From assembly GCA_003280655.1 (NCBI GenBank), contig QCEK01000005.1, positions 60,098 to 124,097 on the forward strand: a stretch of DNA of 64,000 bases. Direction: 5' to 3'. Under the pieces are notes generated by a model that was given only the letters and a program-made list of their open reading frames with translations, had not been told where the DNA came from and made no database searches. The DNA is from Prochlorococcus sp. AG-355-O17. GTDB taxonomy: Bacteria; Cyanobacteriota; Cyanobacteriia; PCC-6307; Cyanobiaceae. The number at the start of each line of letters is the position of its first letter. Position 1 is the first letter of the stretch. Shown in pieces: positions 1-9,895 of this stretch. The position numbers and the translations under genes were made by a program.

Positions 1-1
1 T

Positions 2-778
2 GGATTTGTTGAAGATATTGGAAAAATTAATGTTGGAGGATGGACACTTTCTAATTGGGATAATAAAGGTAATGGATACATTGATTATCCAAAAGTATTG
101 CAGGTTTCAAGTAACGTTGGGATGGTAAAAATAATGCAAAATTTAGACCCAGCAATTTATTGGGATTGGCTAAAAAATTTAGGTATAAATAAAAATTTAG
201 AGACTGATTTATTTGAATCAACTGCTGGCCAACTAAAGAGAAAAGATTTATTTGTAAATCAATCAATTGAGCCTGCTGTAACTTCTTTTGGTAAAGGGTT
301 CTCAATCTCGCCACTGAAATTGCTTCAACTTCATGCCGCTCTAGCAAATGGTGGTTTTGAAGTAACTCCTCATGTAACCTCAAATTTCAAAGAAAGAGAT
401 AATAAAAATCCAAAAAAACAATTTTTTTCACACGAAGTCTCTAAAACTGTTCTTGAATGGATGGAGAGCGTAGTTGATAAAGGTAGTGGATCTGGAGTGA
501 AAATCGAGGGTTATAGGATAGCAGGGAAAACGGGCACTTCCCAAAAAGCCTTAAATGGTTCCTATACAAGTAAAAAAGTTTGCAGTTTTGTGGCTACCTT
601 ACCGGTTAATGATCCGAAATATGCTGTCTTAGTAGTTGTTGATGAGCCATCTAAATCTTATGCATATGGTTCAACTGTTGCTGTACCAGTTGCTAAAGAA
701 ATTATTGAGAGTTTGATAGTAATTGAAAAAATACCTCCCAAGATTAAAGATCATGGAATGATTGTTAAAAAACCCTAA
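2..778 (+). CDS. ftsI: Peptidoglycan D,D-transpeptidase FtsI (PBP3), C-terminal part
   Basis: Division-specific penicillin-binding protein that cross-links septal peptidoglycan in the periplasm. The frame is open from base 2, so the gene begins upstream of the window; 258 residues of the transpeptidase domain are visible. The SxN motif (SSN, visible residues 36-38) and the KTGT motif (about residues 176-179) that line the active site are present; the SxxK nucleophile motif would lie upstream of the window. The C-terminus is short, ending soon after the last beta-strand of the domain. The next gene, transaldolase, lies about 90 nt downstream on the same strand. An elongation-type class B PBP (PBP2) is the alternative. 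Confidence 0.85.
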   Translation, partial: GFVEDIGKINVGGWTLSNWDNKGNGYIDYPKVLQVSSNVGMVKIMQNLDPAIYWDWLKNLGINKNLETDLFESTAGQLKRKDLFVNQSIEPAVTSFGKGFSISPLKLLQLHAALANGGFEVTPHVTSNFKERDNKNPKKQFFSHEVSKTVLEWMESVVDKGSGSGVKIEGYRIAGKTGTSQKALNGSYTSKKVCSFVATLPVNDPKYAVLVVVDEPSKSYAYGSTVAVPVAKEIIESLIVIEKIPPKIKDHGMIVKKP

Positions 779-868
779 AATTTTCCAATTTTATAAATAT
801 TTAGTTCATTATCTGATGATTTCATCTGGAATAAAAGCTAGTTTATGTATATATATGATTATTTAGAT

Positions 869-1870
869 ATGAAATCAATTTTAGAACAATTGTCCTCAAT
901 GACCGTTGTTGTAGCTGATACTGGAGATTTAGATTCGATAAAAAAATTTCAACCAAGGGACGCCACCACCAATCCATCGCTAATACTTGCTGCTGCTAAG
1001 AACCCTAACTATGTCAAATTAATTGATAAAGCTTTAGAAAGTTCAGAAAATGTATTGCCCCAAGGATTCTCCGAAATTGAATTAATCAAAGAAACTGTTG
1101 ATCAAGTTTCAGTATTTTTTGGAAAAGAAATATTGAAAATTATTTCAGGGCGCGTATCTACAGAAGTTGATGCAAGACTGAGCTTTGATACCGAAGCTAC
1201 GGTAGAAAAAGCGAGAAAATTGATCAGTCTTTACAAAAATTTTGGAATTGAAAAGGAAAGGATTTTGATTAAGATTGCTGCAACTTGGGAAGGAATTAAG
1301 GCAGCTGAAATTTTGGAAAAAGAGGGTATTAAGTGCAACTTGACTTTACTTTTTAACTTCTGCCAAGCGGTAACTTGTGCCAATGCAAAGATTACTCTAA
1401 TTTCCCCTTTCGTTGGCCGTATATTGGATTGGCATAAAGCAAAAACTGGTAAAACTAGTTTTGTTGGTGCTGAAGATCCTGGTGTTATTTCGGTTACACA
1501 GATATACAAGTATTTTAAAGAAAAGGGATTCAAGACAGAAGTAATGGGAGCGAGTTTTAGAAATCTTGATGAAATAAAAGAATTAGCAGGTTGCGATCTT
1601 TTAACAATCGCACCAAAATTTCTTGAGGAACTGAAAAAAGAAAAAGGAGAGCTAATTAGAAAATTAGATGTAAGTACCCAAATAAAAAATTCTATTGACT
1701 ACGAATTTGAAGAAAAAGATTTCAGATTAAGTATGTTAGAAGATCAAATGGCAAGTGAAAAGCTTAGTGAAGGTATCACTGGATTCAGTAAGGCTATAGA
1801 AGAATTGGAAGAGCTGTTACTAAAGAGATATTCAGAGATTAAAAATCATAAATTGATTTCTGCTAACTAA
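869..1870 (+). CDS. tal: Transaldolase
   Basis: Non-oxidative pentose phosphate enzyme that transfers a dihydroxyacetone unit between sedoheptulose-7-phosphate and glyceraldehyde-3-phosphate via a Schiff-base lysine. The N-terminus carries the family signature (ADTGD, then [10 protein letters not shown]), and the catalytic lysine lies in [11 protein letters not shown] about 130 residues in. Later blocks ([23 protein letters not shown]) are typical of the long TalB type. I start at the ATG at 869 because family members begin at MKSILEQL; an ATG at 845 would add eight residues with no family counterpart. The last 55 or so residues are a charged helical extension. Transaldolase matters in marine cyanobacteria for night-time NADPH supply and is mimicked by cyanophage genes (established knowledge). 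Confidence 0.95.
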   Translation: MKSILEQLSSMTVVVADTGDLDSIKKFQPRDATTNPSLILAAAKNPNYVKLIDKALESSENVLPQGFSEIELIKETVDQVSVFFGKEILKIISGRVSTEVDARLSFDTEATVEKARKLISLYKNFGIEKERILIKIAATWEGIKAAEILEKEGIKCNLTLLFNFCQAVTCANAKITLISPFVGRILDWHKAKTGKTSFVGAEDPGVISVTQIYKYFKEKGFKTEVMGASFRNLDEIKELAGCDLLTIAPKFLEELKKEKGELIRKLDVSTQIKNSIDYEFEEKDFRLSMLEDQMASEKLSEGITGFSKAIEELEELLLKRYSEIKNHKLISAN

Positions 1871-1894
1871 ATTTAAGTTTGAATTGAAAAATAA

Positions 1895-3028
1895 TTAAGT
1901 TCTACTTTTTGTTAAAAGTCTTCTAATAACTCTTTTTGCAATATCTTCATAACTTATTTCTCCTGATAATATTTGAGCAATACGTTTAGGTGCTGTTTTT
2001 CTTTTGACACCTAATTGGTATCCAGTTCTAGGAAATCTATAAAATACTTGGGCTATTCTCCTCCCCCAAACCATTGATTCCCCCCAAATGTTGTTAATTT
2101 TTTTCGTATAAAGATTTAAATCATCTACTTTTCCTGATAGGCACTGATCTATGTATTCTGCAGCATAAAAACTGCTAATTAAAGAAGGCCTAATTCCTTC
2201 AGCTAAAAAAGGATCACATAAAGATGCGGCATCTCCAACCGCTAAAACTTTGTCACCATTAATTGAGTGGATGCCATTCCATATTCTCAGTTTCTTACTG
2301 ACTATTTTATGAGGAAAATAATCAAAACCGAAGCTTCTGATAACTTGTTTATTGATAGCTTGATTTTCTAAGAGACCATTATTTATAAAAGTGCCTAAAC
2401 CAATATTTAAGCTTTCTCTTAAGGGGAATGCCCATGCAAAACCATATTTTATAAATCCAAACTCAAATCTAACTGCATCTCTAGGTATTTCACCTAACCC
2501 TTTCAATCTTAATGAGAATGTGTTAGCAAATTTAGGTTTTCTTGGACCTAAATTGAAATAACTCGCCCATTTCGATTGGGACCCATCTGCAATTACAAGA
2601 AATTCTGTAGTATATTTTTTCTTGTTATTGCAAGTAATTTCCCATTTATCATTTTTTTTTATGATTTTTTCTATCAATAATGGTCTCATCATCTGAGCTC
2701 CATTACTCAAGGATTCATCAAGTAATATTTGATCCAGCTTTTCTCTTTTAACAATCCAAAATGGGGATTCACCAGTCAGATCAGCAGTTACATTATCTGC
2801 AGCTTTCCATCTGAATTCAACATTCTTAATTTTTGATTCTATGCAATCTTCTATATTTAGAGGAAGAAATTTTTTCATTGAAGATGCCATACCACCTGCA
2901 CATGGTATGTAATCTTGGGATTTTTCTTTTTCAATAATTAAAACTGAATATCCCTTCTTTGATAGGTTAAGAGCGGTGGAAGATCCTGATAAACCTCCAC
3001 CAATTATTACAACGTCAAATCCTATCAA
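1895..3028 (-). CDS. FAD-dependent oxidoreductase, geranylgeranyl reductase family
   Basis: A 377-residue flavoprotein. The N-terminal Rossmann FAD motif ([17 protein letters not shown], residues 6-22) and the second FAD-binding motif ([19 protein letters not shown], about residues 264-282) place it in the geranylgeranyl reductase/ChlP-like group of the PHBH superfamily. These enzymes reduce isoprenoid double bonds; this member is too diverged from true ChlP for me to name the substrate. Its ATG overlaps the stop of frr by 4 nt, so it is probably translationally coupled to frr in a pyrH-frr-this gene operon. It converges on tal with only 24 nt between them. Alternative: a halogenase-like or lycopene-cyclase-like monooxygenase. 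Confidence 0.75.
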   Translation of the reverse strand: MIGFDVVIIGGGLSGSSTALNLSKKGYSVLIIEKEKSQDYIPCAGGMASSMKKFLPLNIEDCIESKIKNVEFRWKAADNVTADLTGESPFWIVKREKLDQILLDESLSNGAQMMRPLLIEKIIKKNDKWEITCNNKKKYTTEFLVIADGSQSKWASYFNLGPRKPKFANTFSLRLKGLGEIPRDAVRFEFGFIKYGFAWAFPLRESLNIGLGTFINNGLLENQAINKQVIRSFGFDYFPHKIVSKKLRIWNGIHSINGDKVLAVGDAASLCDPFLAEGIRPSLISSFYAAEYIDQCLSGKVDDLNLYTKKINNIWGESMVWGRRIAQVFYRFPRTGYQLGVKRKTAPKRIAQILSGEISYEDIAKRVIRRLLTKSRT

Positions 3029-3573
3029 ACTTTTAGAATTTCCTTCTCTTTCTCAGATAATTTAGTTTCTATTAAAGCAATATATTTATCAGTAATTTTC
3101 TGAATTTCAGATTGATTATCTCTCGATTCGTCAATAGAAATAAGGCCATCCTTTTCGCCCTTTTTTTCTTTATCAATAGCATCTCTTCTGATATTTCTCA
3201 AAGCTACTTTTCCTTCCTCTGCATATTTAGAGGCTAATTTACAAAATTCTTTTCTTCTTTCTTCTGTTAAAGGAGGAACATTTATTCTTATTACTTTCCC
3301 ATCATTATTTGGAGTAATACCTAAATCACTCATAGAAATTGATTTCTCTATCGCTTGTAAACATGAAATATCGAAAGGTTGTATTGAAATTGTCTGCGAA
3401 TCAACAGTGCTTATAGTGGCAAGTGATTTGATAGGTGTTTCTACTCCATAATACTCAACACTTACTCTGTCTAACAAGGAAGCATTAGCTCTTCCTGTCC
3501 TAATTGTATTAAAGTTTCTTTGTGTGGCTTCAATACTTTTATTCATATTTTCTTGAATTTCTTTTTCTTTCAT
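3025..3573 (-). CDS. frr: Ribosome recycling factor
   Basis: Splits post-termination ribosomes together with EF-G. The 182-residue length and the motifs at the start ([20 protein letters not shown]), middle ([17 protein letters not shown]) and end ([12 protein letters not shown]) are those of RRF: a three-helix bundle with an inserted beta domain. It lies 22 nt downstream of pyrH, the standard bacterial order pyrH-frr, and its stop overlaps the start of the FAD oxidoreductase by 4 nt. Nothing unusual is visible. Confidence 0.97.
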   Translation of the reverse strand: MKEKEIQENMNKSIEATQRNFNTIRTGRANASLLDRVSVEYYGVETPIKSLATISTVDSQTISIQPFDISCLQAIEKSISMSDLGITPNNDGKVIRINVPPLTEERRKEFCKLASKYAEEGKVALRNIRRDAIDKEKKGEKDGLISIDESRDNQSEIQKITDKYIALIETKLSEKEKEILKV

Positions 3574-3595
3574 AATTAAAAAAATTAAATGATCT

Positions 3596-4300
3596 TTAAC
3601 TAATTAAAGAGCCTATTGGCTCACCAGCAACAGCTTTAGAAATGTTCCCTTTTTTGAATATATCAAAAACCATAATTGGAATATTATTATCTTTGCAAAG
3701 TGCAATTGCAGTACTGTCCATTACTGCAATTTCATCACTAAGAACTTGTTGATAACTGAGAGAGGAATATTTTTTTGCATCTTTAAATTGATTAGGATCA
3801 CGATCGTATACTCCATCAACTTTAGTGGCCTTCATAACAACTTCAGCGTTTATCTCTGCTGCCCTCAAAGCTGCCGTGGTATCAGTTGTAAAAAATGGAT
3901 TTCCGCATCCACCTCCGAAAACTACAACTCTACCTTTTTCAAGGTGCCTCATGGCTCTTCTTCTGATATAGGGTTCGGCAATTTCCTGCATTTCGATTGC
4001 TGTTTGCACTCTTGTTGCAACTCCCACTCTTTCAAGACCATCTTGAAGTGAAATTGCGTTCATTACTGTTGCTAACATCCCTACATAATCAGCCGTAGCA
4101 CGATCCATGCCATCTGCAGATCCTTTAAGCCCCCTAAAAATGTTTCCACCACCAACAACTATTGCAAGTTGTACATTATTTTTGACTACTTTTGAAACAT
4201 CCTCTGCAATTGACTGAACTATAGCAGGATCAATACCATATGGCTTTTCACCCATTAGTGCTTCACCACTAAGTTTTAAGAGAACTCTTTTGTAAGTCAT
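3596..4300 (-). CDS. pyrH: UMP kinase
   Basis: Phosphorylates UMP to UDP in pyrimidine nucleotide synthesis. It is a 234-residue amino acid kinase family protein, opening with [15 protein letters not shown] and carrying the glycine-rich [10 protein letters not shown] phosphate loop. [15 protein letters not shown] and [10 protein letters not shown] are the UMP- and ATP-binding segments typical of bacterial PyrH. First gene of the minus-strand operon with frr. The 127 nt between it and cobO on the same strand probably contain its promoter; I see no strong consensus there. Confidence 0.97.
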   Translation of the reverse strand: MTYKRVLLKLSGEALMGEKPYGIDPAIVQSIAEDVSKVVKNNVQLAIVVGGGNIFRGLKGSADGMDRATADYVGMLATVMNAISLQDGLERVGVATRVQTAIEMQEIAEPYIRRRAMRHLEKGRVVVFGGGCGNPFFTTDTTAALRAAEINAEVVMKATKVDGVYDRDPNQFKDAKKYSSLSYQQVLSDEIAVMDSTAIALCKDNNIPIMVFDIFKKGNISKAVAGEPIGSLIS

Positions 4301-4427
4301 TCAATAATTGTACTTTTAAGACCTTAGCAAGTAAATGCACCAAATTTATTTTTTGTTCAGATATTGCTTGCGTCTTTAAACATTTCTAAACCTGCCTAAA
4401 GAAAATTTAAATAATAATTTGCTGTAA

Positions 4428-5120
4428 CTAAAATTCAACACACTTTTGTGCTTTTATTCCTTGTTCTTTAAAAGGATGTCTTATTAGTTTCATTTCTGTA
4501 ACTAGATCAGCGTAATTGATAATTGAATCAGATGCTCCCCTTCCAGTTAAAACAATATGATTTTTTCTATTGTTTAAGCTTTTTAAAAAAGTGATAATTT
4601 CTTCTGGTGCAAGATAACCAAGTTTTGTAGCGATATTAATTTCATCAAGAATGATAAGTTTATAAGTTTTGTTTTTTATGTATTCTTTGGCTAGTTGCCA
4701 TGCTTCTTGAACTAATTTTTCATCTCTTATTCTGTCTTGTGTTTCCCAAGTAAATCCTTCTCCTAATGAATGCCAAGATATGTTTGAAGACAAATTTTTA
4801 AGTGCTTTTTCTTCTCCAGTGGTCCAGCCTCCTTTGATAAATTGAATTATTGCCACTTTATAGCCATGCCCTATCGTCCTTAAAGCCATACCTAAAGAAG
4901 CAGTTGTCTTGCCCTTGCCATTTCCAGTAAAAACAATCAATAATCCTTTTTTAGTTTTTCTAATTTGTAGTCTTTCGACTTGAATATCTTTTCTTTTCTG
5001 CATTCTTTTTTTATATGAGCTCTCATCGCTATCTGGTGATAGTTTCCCTCCTATTCCAAGTTTTTTTGCTTGATTATCGAGATTAAATATTTTCTCGGAA
5101 GATGAAGTTTTTTCTTGCAT
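4428..5120 (-). CDS. cobO: Cob(I)yrinic acid a,c-diamide adenosyltransferase
   Basis: Attaches the 5'-deoxyadenosyl ligand to the corrin cobalt in cobalamin synthesis, using ATP. It is a CobO/CobA/BtuR-type P-loop protein of 230 residues: the Walker A motif GNGKGKTT is near residue 66, followed by IIQFIKGGWTTGE and the Walker B-like LIILDEINIA. A basic N-terminal extension of about 55 residues precedes the catalytic core, as in other cyanobacterial CobO proteins. Prochlorococcus makes pseudocobalamin, so the product is presumably adenosyl-pseudocobalamin (established knowledge plus inference). It stands alone between pyrH and the tyrosine recombinase, all on the minus strand. Confidence 0.92.
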   Translation of the reverse strand: MQEKTSSSEKIFNLDNQAKKLGIGGKLSPDSDESSYKKRMQKRKDIQVERLQIRKTKKGLLIVFTGNGKGKTTASLGMALRTIGHGYKVAIIQFIKGGWTTGEEKALKNLSSNISWHSLGEGFTWETQDRIRDEKLVQEAWQLAKEYIKNKTYKLIILDEINIATKLGYLAPEEIITFLKSLNNRKNHIVLTGRGASDSIINYADLVTEMKLIRHPFKEQGIKAQKCVEF

Positions 5121-5157
5121 ATGAACCTAATTCTTTTTACTTAATGATTATAAATCT

Positions 5158-6327
5158 TTAAATATTTTTAGCTTTTTTAACTTTTAATAGTGCATTATTT
5201 ACTGCTTGTTGTTGATCTCTTTTAGTAATCCAGTGGTGATAAGTTTGCGTGTGTAAACTAACCGAATGTCCCATCATTCTAGCTGCCACAGTATCAGGTA
5301 AATCATAAAAAATAGTTCTCACTGCCCAAGCATGCCTTAGATCATAAGGTTTTATTTGTAAAGAGTAACGCTTAAACTGATCTGTAATTTTTTTCCCAAT
5401 ATTCTGTAAGGTTGTGATTTTAAGGTCTCTTTTAATATTTGGTAGTAGTTCTGGATTTTCACCAAGTTTTGATAATTCGAACTTTTCTACCCATTCAGGA
5501 TGAAATGGCCAAACTTGATGCTCCCCAGTTTTAGTTGTAGGTAAAACTCTAATAATTTTGTCCCCAAAATTAGTTAGAGAACTTAAATCACAAAAAAATA
5601 CTTCATGATTTCTTAATCCATATGTTGCCATCAAACCAAAAACAAATTTCCAAGATTTGTTTGGTACCTTCTCCCAAAGTTTTTCTATTAACTCGTCTGT
5701 CGGGAGGTCCCTAAATCCTGCTTTGTTTAGACCATATCCTCTAGAATTTAATTTCCAATCTTCTGGTAGTTTAATGTCCAAAAACTTAGCCAAAACACTT
5801 AGAGAAGTAGCGCATTGTTTTCTACTTCTGCTTCCTTCTTTGTAACTTTCAAGTGTCTTTTGAAATGTTTTCTCTAGAGCTTCATTTTCGAGATCACTAT
5901 AAACATCTAGGATTCTTTTCATATATGGCTTGTAAGAACTTCTCCAAGTAGTTTTTCTGGTGCTGTTTCTAAAATCTCCTTTTTTTTCTTTAAAAAAAAA
6001 TTCCTCAAATTGATTTAATCTATTTGGGAATTCAAAACCATCTTTTATTTGCTTTTTATAGGGATTGCTTATCCAATTAATCCAATCAAATTGATTCAAT
6101 TCCAATTGCAAATTGATTAATTGTAATTTTTTTTTGGCTTCCTCTAATCCAGAAATATTAGCCTTTAAACCAAGAGATATTCTTTGAATTTTAAAGTTAT
6201 TTTTATCTTCTTTGGAGGGTAGTGAACCACGAATATTTAATTTCTCTCCTCTTTTCTCAATTTTAAGCTTGCTTCCTTGAGTAGCGAATTTATCATTGAC
6301 ATTATTAATTTCCTGAATTAAGTTCAT
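5158..6327 (-). CDS. Tyrosine recombinase / phage-integrase-family protein
   Basis: A 389-residue protein with an N-terminal SAM-like core-binding region (about 30-210) and a C-terminal tyrosine recombinase catalytic domain. Visible catalytic positions are R239 (YGLRNHE), K266 (TKTGEH), R331 and H332 (YDLRHAWAVR), H354 (MMGHSVS) and the nucleophile Y363 (TQTYHHW). The first histidine of the usual HxxR box is replaced by Y328. No excisionase, att repeat or phage gene lies nearby; it sits between cobO and hemH, divergent from hemH by 65 nt, so it looks like a resident chromosomal gene rather than part of an active element. It is too diverged for XerC or XerD to be assigned. Function unknown beyond DNA strand exchange. 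Confidence 0.8.
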   Translation of the reverse strand: MNLIQEINNVNDKFATQGSKLKIEKRGEKLNIRGSLPSKEDKNNFKIQRISLGLKANISGLEEAKKKLQLINLQLELNQFDWINWISNPYKKQIKDGFEFPNRLNQFEEFFFKEKKGDFRNSTRKTTWRSSYKPYMKRILDVYSDLENEALEKTFQKTLESYKEGSRSRKQCATSLSVLAKFLDIKLPEDWKLNSRGYGLNKAGFRDLPTDELIEKLWEKVPNKSWKFVFGLMATYGLRNHEVFFCDLSSLTNFGDKIIRVLPTTKTGEHQVWPFHPEWVEKFELSKLGENPELLPNIKRDLKITTLQNIGKKITDQFKRYSLQIKPYDLRHAWAVRTIFYDLPDTVAARMMGHSVSLHTQTYHHWITKRDQQQAVNNALLKVKKAKNI

Positions 6328-6392
6328 TTACTTATATAATTGACCATATAATGACGTTTTTAATGTTTATTTTCAATCTCCATAAATTTTAG

Positions 6393-7568
6393 ATGGATAA
6401 ATTAGGCGTCTTATTAATGAATTTAGGGGGGCCTGAACGCATTAACGATGTAGGCCCATTCTTATATAATCTTTTTTCTGATCCAGAAATAATCAGAACA
6501 CCTTTCCCTGTTTTTCAAAAGCCCCTAGCTTGGTTAATTAGTACGCTTAGGAGTACTACTTCACAACAGGCCTACCTTTCTATAGGTGGAGGTTCACCTA
6601 TCAGAAGGATAACTGAACAACAAGCAAGAGAATTGCAATCTAAATTAAGGGAGAAGGGGTTTAATGCCACTACCTACATAGCCATGAGGTATTGGCATCC
6701 TTTTACCGAATCAGCAATTGCTGATATGAAAGCAGATGGCATAGATCAAGTTGTTGTAATACCTTTGTATCCGCATTTTTCTATAAGTACTAGTGGTTCT
6801 AGCTTTAGAGAATTAAAAAAATTGCGAGATTCTGATGATGAATTTAAGAAGGTTCCAATGAGATGTGTAAGGAGTTGGTTCAGTCAATCAGGTTATTTAA
6901 AGTCTATGGTCGAATTAATTTCTGAACAGATTTCACTTTGTGAATCACCTTCAAAAGCCCATATATTTTTCACTGCTCATGGAGTTCCTAAGAGTTACGT
7001 AGAGGAAGCTGGAGACCCTTACAAACAACAAATTGAAGATTGTTCTTTATTAATTATAAATGAGCTAGAAAAATGTTTAGGTCATAGTAATCCCCATACA
7101 CTTTCTTATCAAAGTAGAGTTGGTCCTGTTGAATGGTTGAAGCCTTATACAGAAGAAGTTTTAGCTGATCTTGGAAGGTCAAATGTTAATGATCTGATTG
7201 TGGTCCCTATAAGTTTCGTTGGAGAGCATATCGAAACATTGCAAGAAATTGATATTGAATATAAGGAAATTGCTGAAAAGGCTGGTATTAAAAATTTTCG
7301 GAGAGTTAAGGCTCTAAATACTCATCCTACTTTTATTGAAGGTCTTAGTGATCTTGTGATATCCTGCTTGGAAGGGCCTCTAGTTAATCTAGAGGAGGCT
7401 TCTCAGTTGCCTGAAAAAGTTAAACTTTATCCTCAGGAGAAGTGGCAATGGGGTTGGAATAATAGTTCAGAGGTGTGGAACGGAAGAGTTGCAATGATTA
7501 TTTTTCTTGTGCTTTTTATTGAACTTATTTCAGGATCTGGACCTCTACATAAATTAGGGATCTTATAA
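6393..7568 (+). CDS. hemH: Ferrochelatase with C-terminal chlorophyll a/b-binding-like segment
   Basis: Inserts Fe2+ into protoporphyrin IX, the last step of haem synthesis. Ferrochelatase blocks are clear: [11 protein letters not shown] at the N-terminus, [30 protein letters not shown] with the catalytic histidine, and [16 protein letters not shown]. The 391-residue length exceeds the bacterial norm because residues from about 350 add a linker and one transmembrane helix with a CAB/HLIP motif (EVWNGRVAM), the usual cyanobacterial and plastid type II arrangement. The tail is thought to sense chlorophyll and to allow thylakoid association and dimerisation (established). It is divergent from the recombinase, and a possible terminator follows at 7599. 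Confidence 0.97.
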   Translation: MDKLGVLLMNLGGPERINDVGPFLYNLFSDPEIIRTPFPVFQKPLAWLISTLRSTTSQQAYLSIGGGSPIRRITEQQARELQSKLREKGFNATTYIAMRYWHPFTESAIADMKADGIDQVVVIPLYPHFSISTSGSSFRELKKLRDSDDEFKKVPMRCVRSWFSQSGYLKSMVELISEQISLCESPSKAHIFFTAHGVPKSYVEEAGDPYKQQIEDCSLLIINELEKCLGHSNPHTLSYQSRVGPVEWLKPYTEEVLADLGRSNVNDLIVVPISFVGEHIETLQEIDIEYKEIAEKAGIKNFRRVKALNTHPTFIEGLSDLVISCLEGPLVNLEEASQLPEKVKLYPQEKWQWGWNNSSEVWNGRVAMIIFLVLFIELISGSGPLHKLGIL

Positions 7569-7598
7569 AGAAAAATTGATATTTATTTGAAAATTTTT

Positions 7599-7619
7599 AA
7601 TCTTTTTAAAGATTTTTTT
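7599..7619 (+). terminator. Possible intrinsic terminator after hemH
   Basis: A 7-bp inverted repeat AATCTTT/AAAGATT with a 2-nt loop (6 bp if the loop opens), followed directly by a run of T. It lies 31 nt after the hemH stop and 86 nt before ilvB. The stem is weak and nearly all A/T, so this is a tentative call. Confidence 0.4.
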
Positions 7620-7704
7620 GAATACATTTCTGACATTACATTTCTAAATGAGGCAAAAGTATTTAATTGAGTTTAATATTTATAGTAAATATTGAATTTC
7701 TTTA

Positions 7705-9468
7705 GTGACCCTTACTTCGAGATCCTTTTCAAAGGGTAGTTCAAAACATGAAAATCCAGTTTGGATAACTGGTGCGGATGCACTAATGGATTCTTTAAAA
7801 ATTCATGGAGTCAAAGTTATATTTGGATATCCTGGGGGAGCCATACTACCAATATATGACGCTGTTCATAAGGCAGAACAAGATGGTTGGTTAAAGCACT
7901 ATATGGTTAGGCATGAACAAGGTGGTTCACATGCGGCTGATGGATATGCAAGATCTACTGGTGAAGTAGGAGTATGTTTTGGAACCTCAGGCCCAGGTGC
8001 AACAAATTTGGTAACTGGAATTGCCACTGCGCAAATGGATTCAGTCCCTCTAGTTGTAGTTACAGGTCAAGTCCCAAGACCTGCTATAGGGACAGACGCT
8101 TTTCAAGAAACTGATATTTTTGGCATAACTCTTCCAATAGTGAAACATTCATGGGTAATAAGGGATCCTTCAGATATCGCGAAAGTAGTTTCTGAAGCTT
8201 TTTTTATAGCCTCATCTGGAAGACCTGGCCCTGTTTTAATTGATATACCCAAAGATGTAGGTCAGGAGTTCTTTAATTACCAAAGAGTTTTGCCCGGTGA
8301 GATTATTCCTAAAGGATTTAAAAGGAACGGAGAAATTAATGATTGCGATATCAACAAAGCAATTAAATTAATAGAAGATTCTGAAAGACCCCTTCTCTAC
8401 GTAGGAGGTGGGGCAATATCTTCAGGAGCTCATGATGAGATAAAAACTCTAGCAAAGAATTATCAAATACCAGTTACCACAACCTTAATGGGGAAGGGTG
8501 CTTTTGATGAAAAAGACAATTTATCAGTAGGGATGTTGGGAATGCATGGAACTGCTTATGCAAATTTTGCTGTTACAGAATGCGATCTTTTAATTGCTAT
8601 TGGAGCTAGATTTGATGATAGGGTGACAGGAAAATTAGATACCTTTGCACCTAATGCAAAGGTAATACATATAGATATCGACCCAGCAGAAGTTAATAAA
8701 AATAGGCGTGTAGATGTTGCAATTGTTGCTGATGTTTCAAAAGCTGTTCTGAAAATTAATGAACAATCTCTAAAAAACAAATTTACTTTTCAGACGAAAA
8801 ACTGGTTAGAAAAAATTGATTTTTGGAAACATAAACACCCTTTATATGATCCGCCTAAAGAAGGAGAAATTTATCCTCAGGAAGTTCTTTTAAAAATAAG
8901 GGAACTTTCACCAGAAGCTTATATAACTACAGATGTAGGACAACATCAGATGTGGGCTGCTCAATATCTTAGGAATTCTCCAAGAAAATGGATTAGTAGT
9001 GCAGGCTTAGGAACTATGGGTTTTGGATTACCAGCGGCAATTGGAGTAAAAGCAGCCTTGCCTAATTCAGATGTAATTTGTATTGCAGGAGATGCAAGTG
9101 TCTTAATGAATATTCAAGAATTAGGAACCTTGTCTCAATATGGTCTAAAGGTGAAATTGATTATTATCAATAATCGCTGGCAAGGAATGGTAAGACAATG
9201 GCAGGAAAGTTTCTATGATGAAAGGTATTCTTCATCTGATATGAGTTGTGGTGAACCTGATTTTGTAAAACTTGCAGAGTCTTTTGGAGTTAAAGGATGC
9301 TTAATTTCTGATAGAAAACAATTACAGAATGAATTAAAAAATGCACTTGATCATGACGGTCCTGCCTTGATTAATATCCTTGTCAGAAGAGGTGAAAATT
9401 GTTATCCAATGGTTCCTCCCGGTAAAAGTAATGCTCAAATGGTTGGATATGTTAATTGTGAAGACTAA
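7705..9468 (+). CDS. ilvB: Acetolactate synthase large subunit
   Basis: ThDP-dependent enzyme that condenses two pyruvates to acetolactate, or pyruvate with 2-oxobutyrate, at the head of branched-chain amino acid synthesis. The 587 residues cover the three ALS domains: the N-terminal pyrimidine-binding domain with [15 protein letters not shown], the catalytic Glu in [16 protein letters not shown] and the GTSGPGATN block; a central FAD domain ([14 protein letters not shown]); and a C-terminal PP domain with [12 protein letters not shown] and the metal-binding asparagines. The start is a GTG at 7705. The regulatory small subunit (ilvH) is not adjacent. Confidence 0.96.
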   Translation: MTLTSRSFSKGSSKHENPVWITGADALMDSLKIHGVKVIFGYPGGAILPIYDAVHKAEQDGWLKHYMVRHEQGGSHAADGYARSTGEVGVCFGTSGPGATNLVTGIATAQMDSVPLVVVTGQVPRPAIGTDAFQETDIFGITLPIVKHSWVIRDPSDIAKVVSEAFFIASSGRPGPVLIDIPKDVGQEFFNYQRVLPGEIIPKGFKRNGEINDCDINKAIKLIEDSERPLLYVGGGAISSGAHDEIKTLAKNYQIPVTTTLMGKGAFDEKDNLSVGMLGMHGTAYANFAVTECDLLIAIGARFDDRVTGKLDTFAPNAKVIHIDIDPAEVNKNRRVDVAIVADVSKAVLKINEQSLKNKFTFQTKNWLEKIDFWKHKHPLYDPPKEGEIYPQEVLLKIRELSPEAYITTDVGQHQMWAAQYLRNSPRKWISSAGLGTMGFGLPAAIGVKAALPNSDVICIAGDASVLMNIQELGTLSQYGLKVKLIIINNRWQGMVRQWQESFYDERYSSSDMSCGEPDFVKLAESFGVKGCLISDRKQLQNELKNALDHDGPALINILVRRGENCYPMVPPGKSNAQMVGYVNCED

Positions 9469-9538
9469 TTTTTTTAAAAATTCGTCATTTTAAAAAAATT
9501 AACTTTAATATCATTCCAAAAACTTAGATATTTCTCAA

Positions 9539-9889
9539 TTGAAAAAATTACTAAAAATTTTAATTATATTCTTCTTGATTTTTCTTAATCCTGTAATAGT
9601 AAACTCGGCCGAAATTCTTCAAATTAAAAGTTCAAATACTATTTTGGTGGGGGATCAAAATAGAAATTTAACTATTGGATTATTTTGTGTAGATGTAAAT
9701 GAAAATGATGAGATTGAAGCAACTAATTTTCTTAAGAGTGAATTCCCAAGGGGGAGCAAAGTGAAAATAAAACCTTTTGGTTTCAAAGATAATGTTTTGT
9801 TAGCCAAAGTTTTTAATATTAAAGGTACTAAGGAGATGACGGAATTATTGGTCGCTAAAAACTTAAGTAGTGAAATTTGTCCAAGTTAA
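9539..9889 (+). CDS. Small secreted protein, possibly SNase-like
   Basis: A 116-residue protein starting at a TTG, with a lysine-led hydrophobic signal sequence (KKLLKILIIFFLIFLNPVIV) and a probable cleavage near NSAEI. The mature part (LQIKSSNTILVGDQNRNLTI, then KVKIKPFGFKDNVLLAKVFN) has the strand pattern of a staphylococcal-nuclease-like OB barrel, but I cannot see the full catalytic Arg/Glu/Arg set, so nuclease activity is not claimed. It follows ilvB by 70 nt on the same strand and converges on the YfiH gene with a 6-nt gap. The TTG start is supported by the signal peptide beginning immediately after it. Confidence 0.55.
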   Translation: MKKLLKILIIFFLIFLNPVIVNSAEILQIKSSNTILVGDQNRNLTIGLFCVDVNENDEIEATNFLKSEFPRGSKVKIKPFGFKDNVLLAKVFNIKGTKEMTELLVAKNLSSEICPS

Positions 9890-9895
9890 TTATCT

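Noticed and set aside
845..868. Upstream ATG for transaldolase giving 341 residues
   Set aside because: Family members begin at the ATG at 869; the eight extra residues have no counterpart.
5158..6327. Integrase as a sign of a genomic island or prophage
   Set aside because: No flanking tRNA, direct repeats, phage genes or change in base composition around it.
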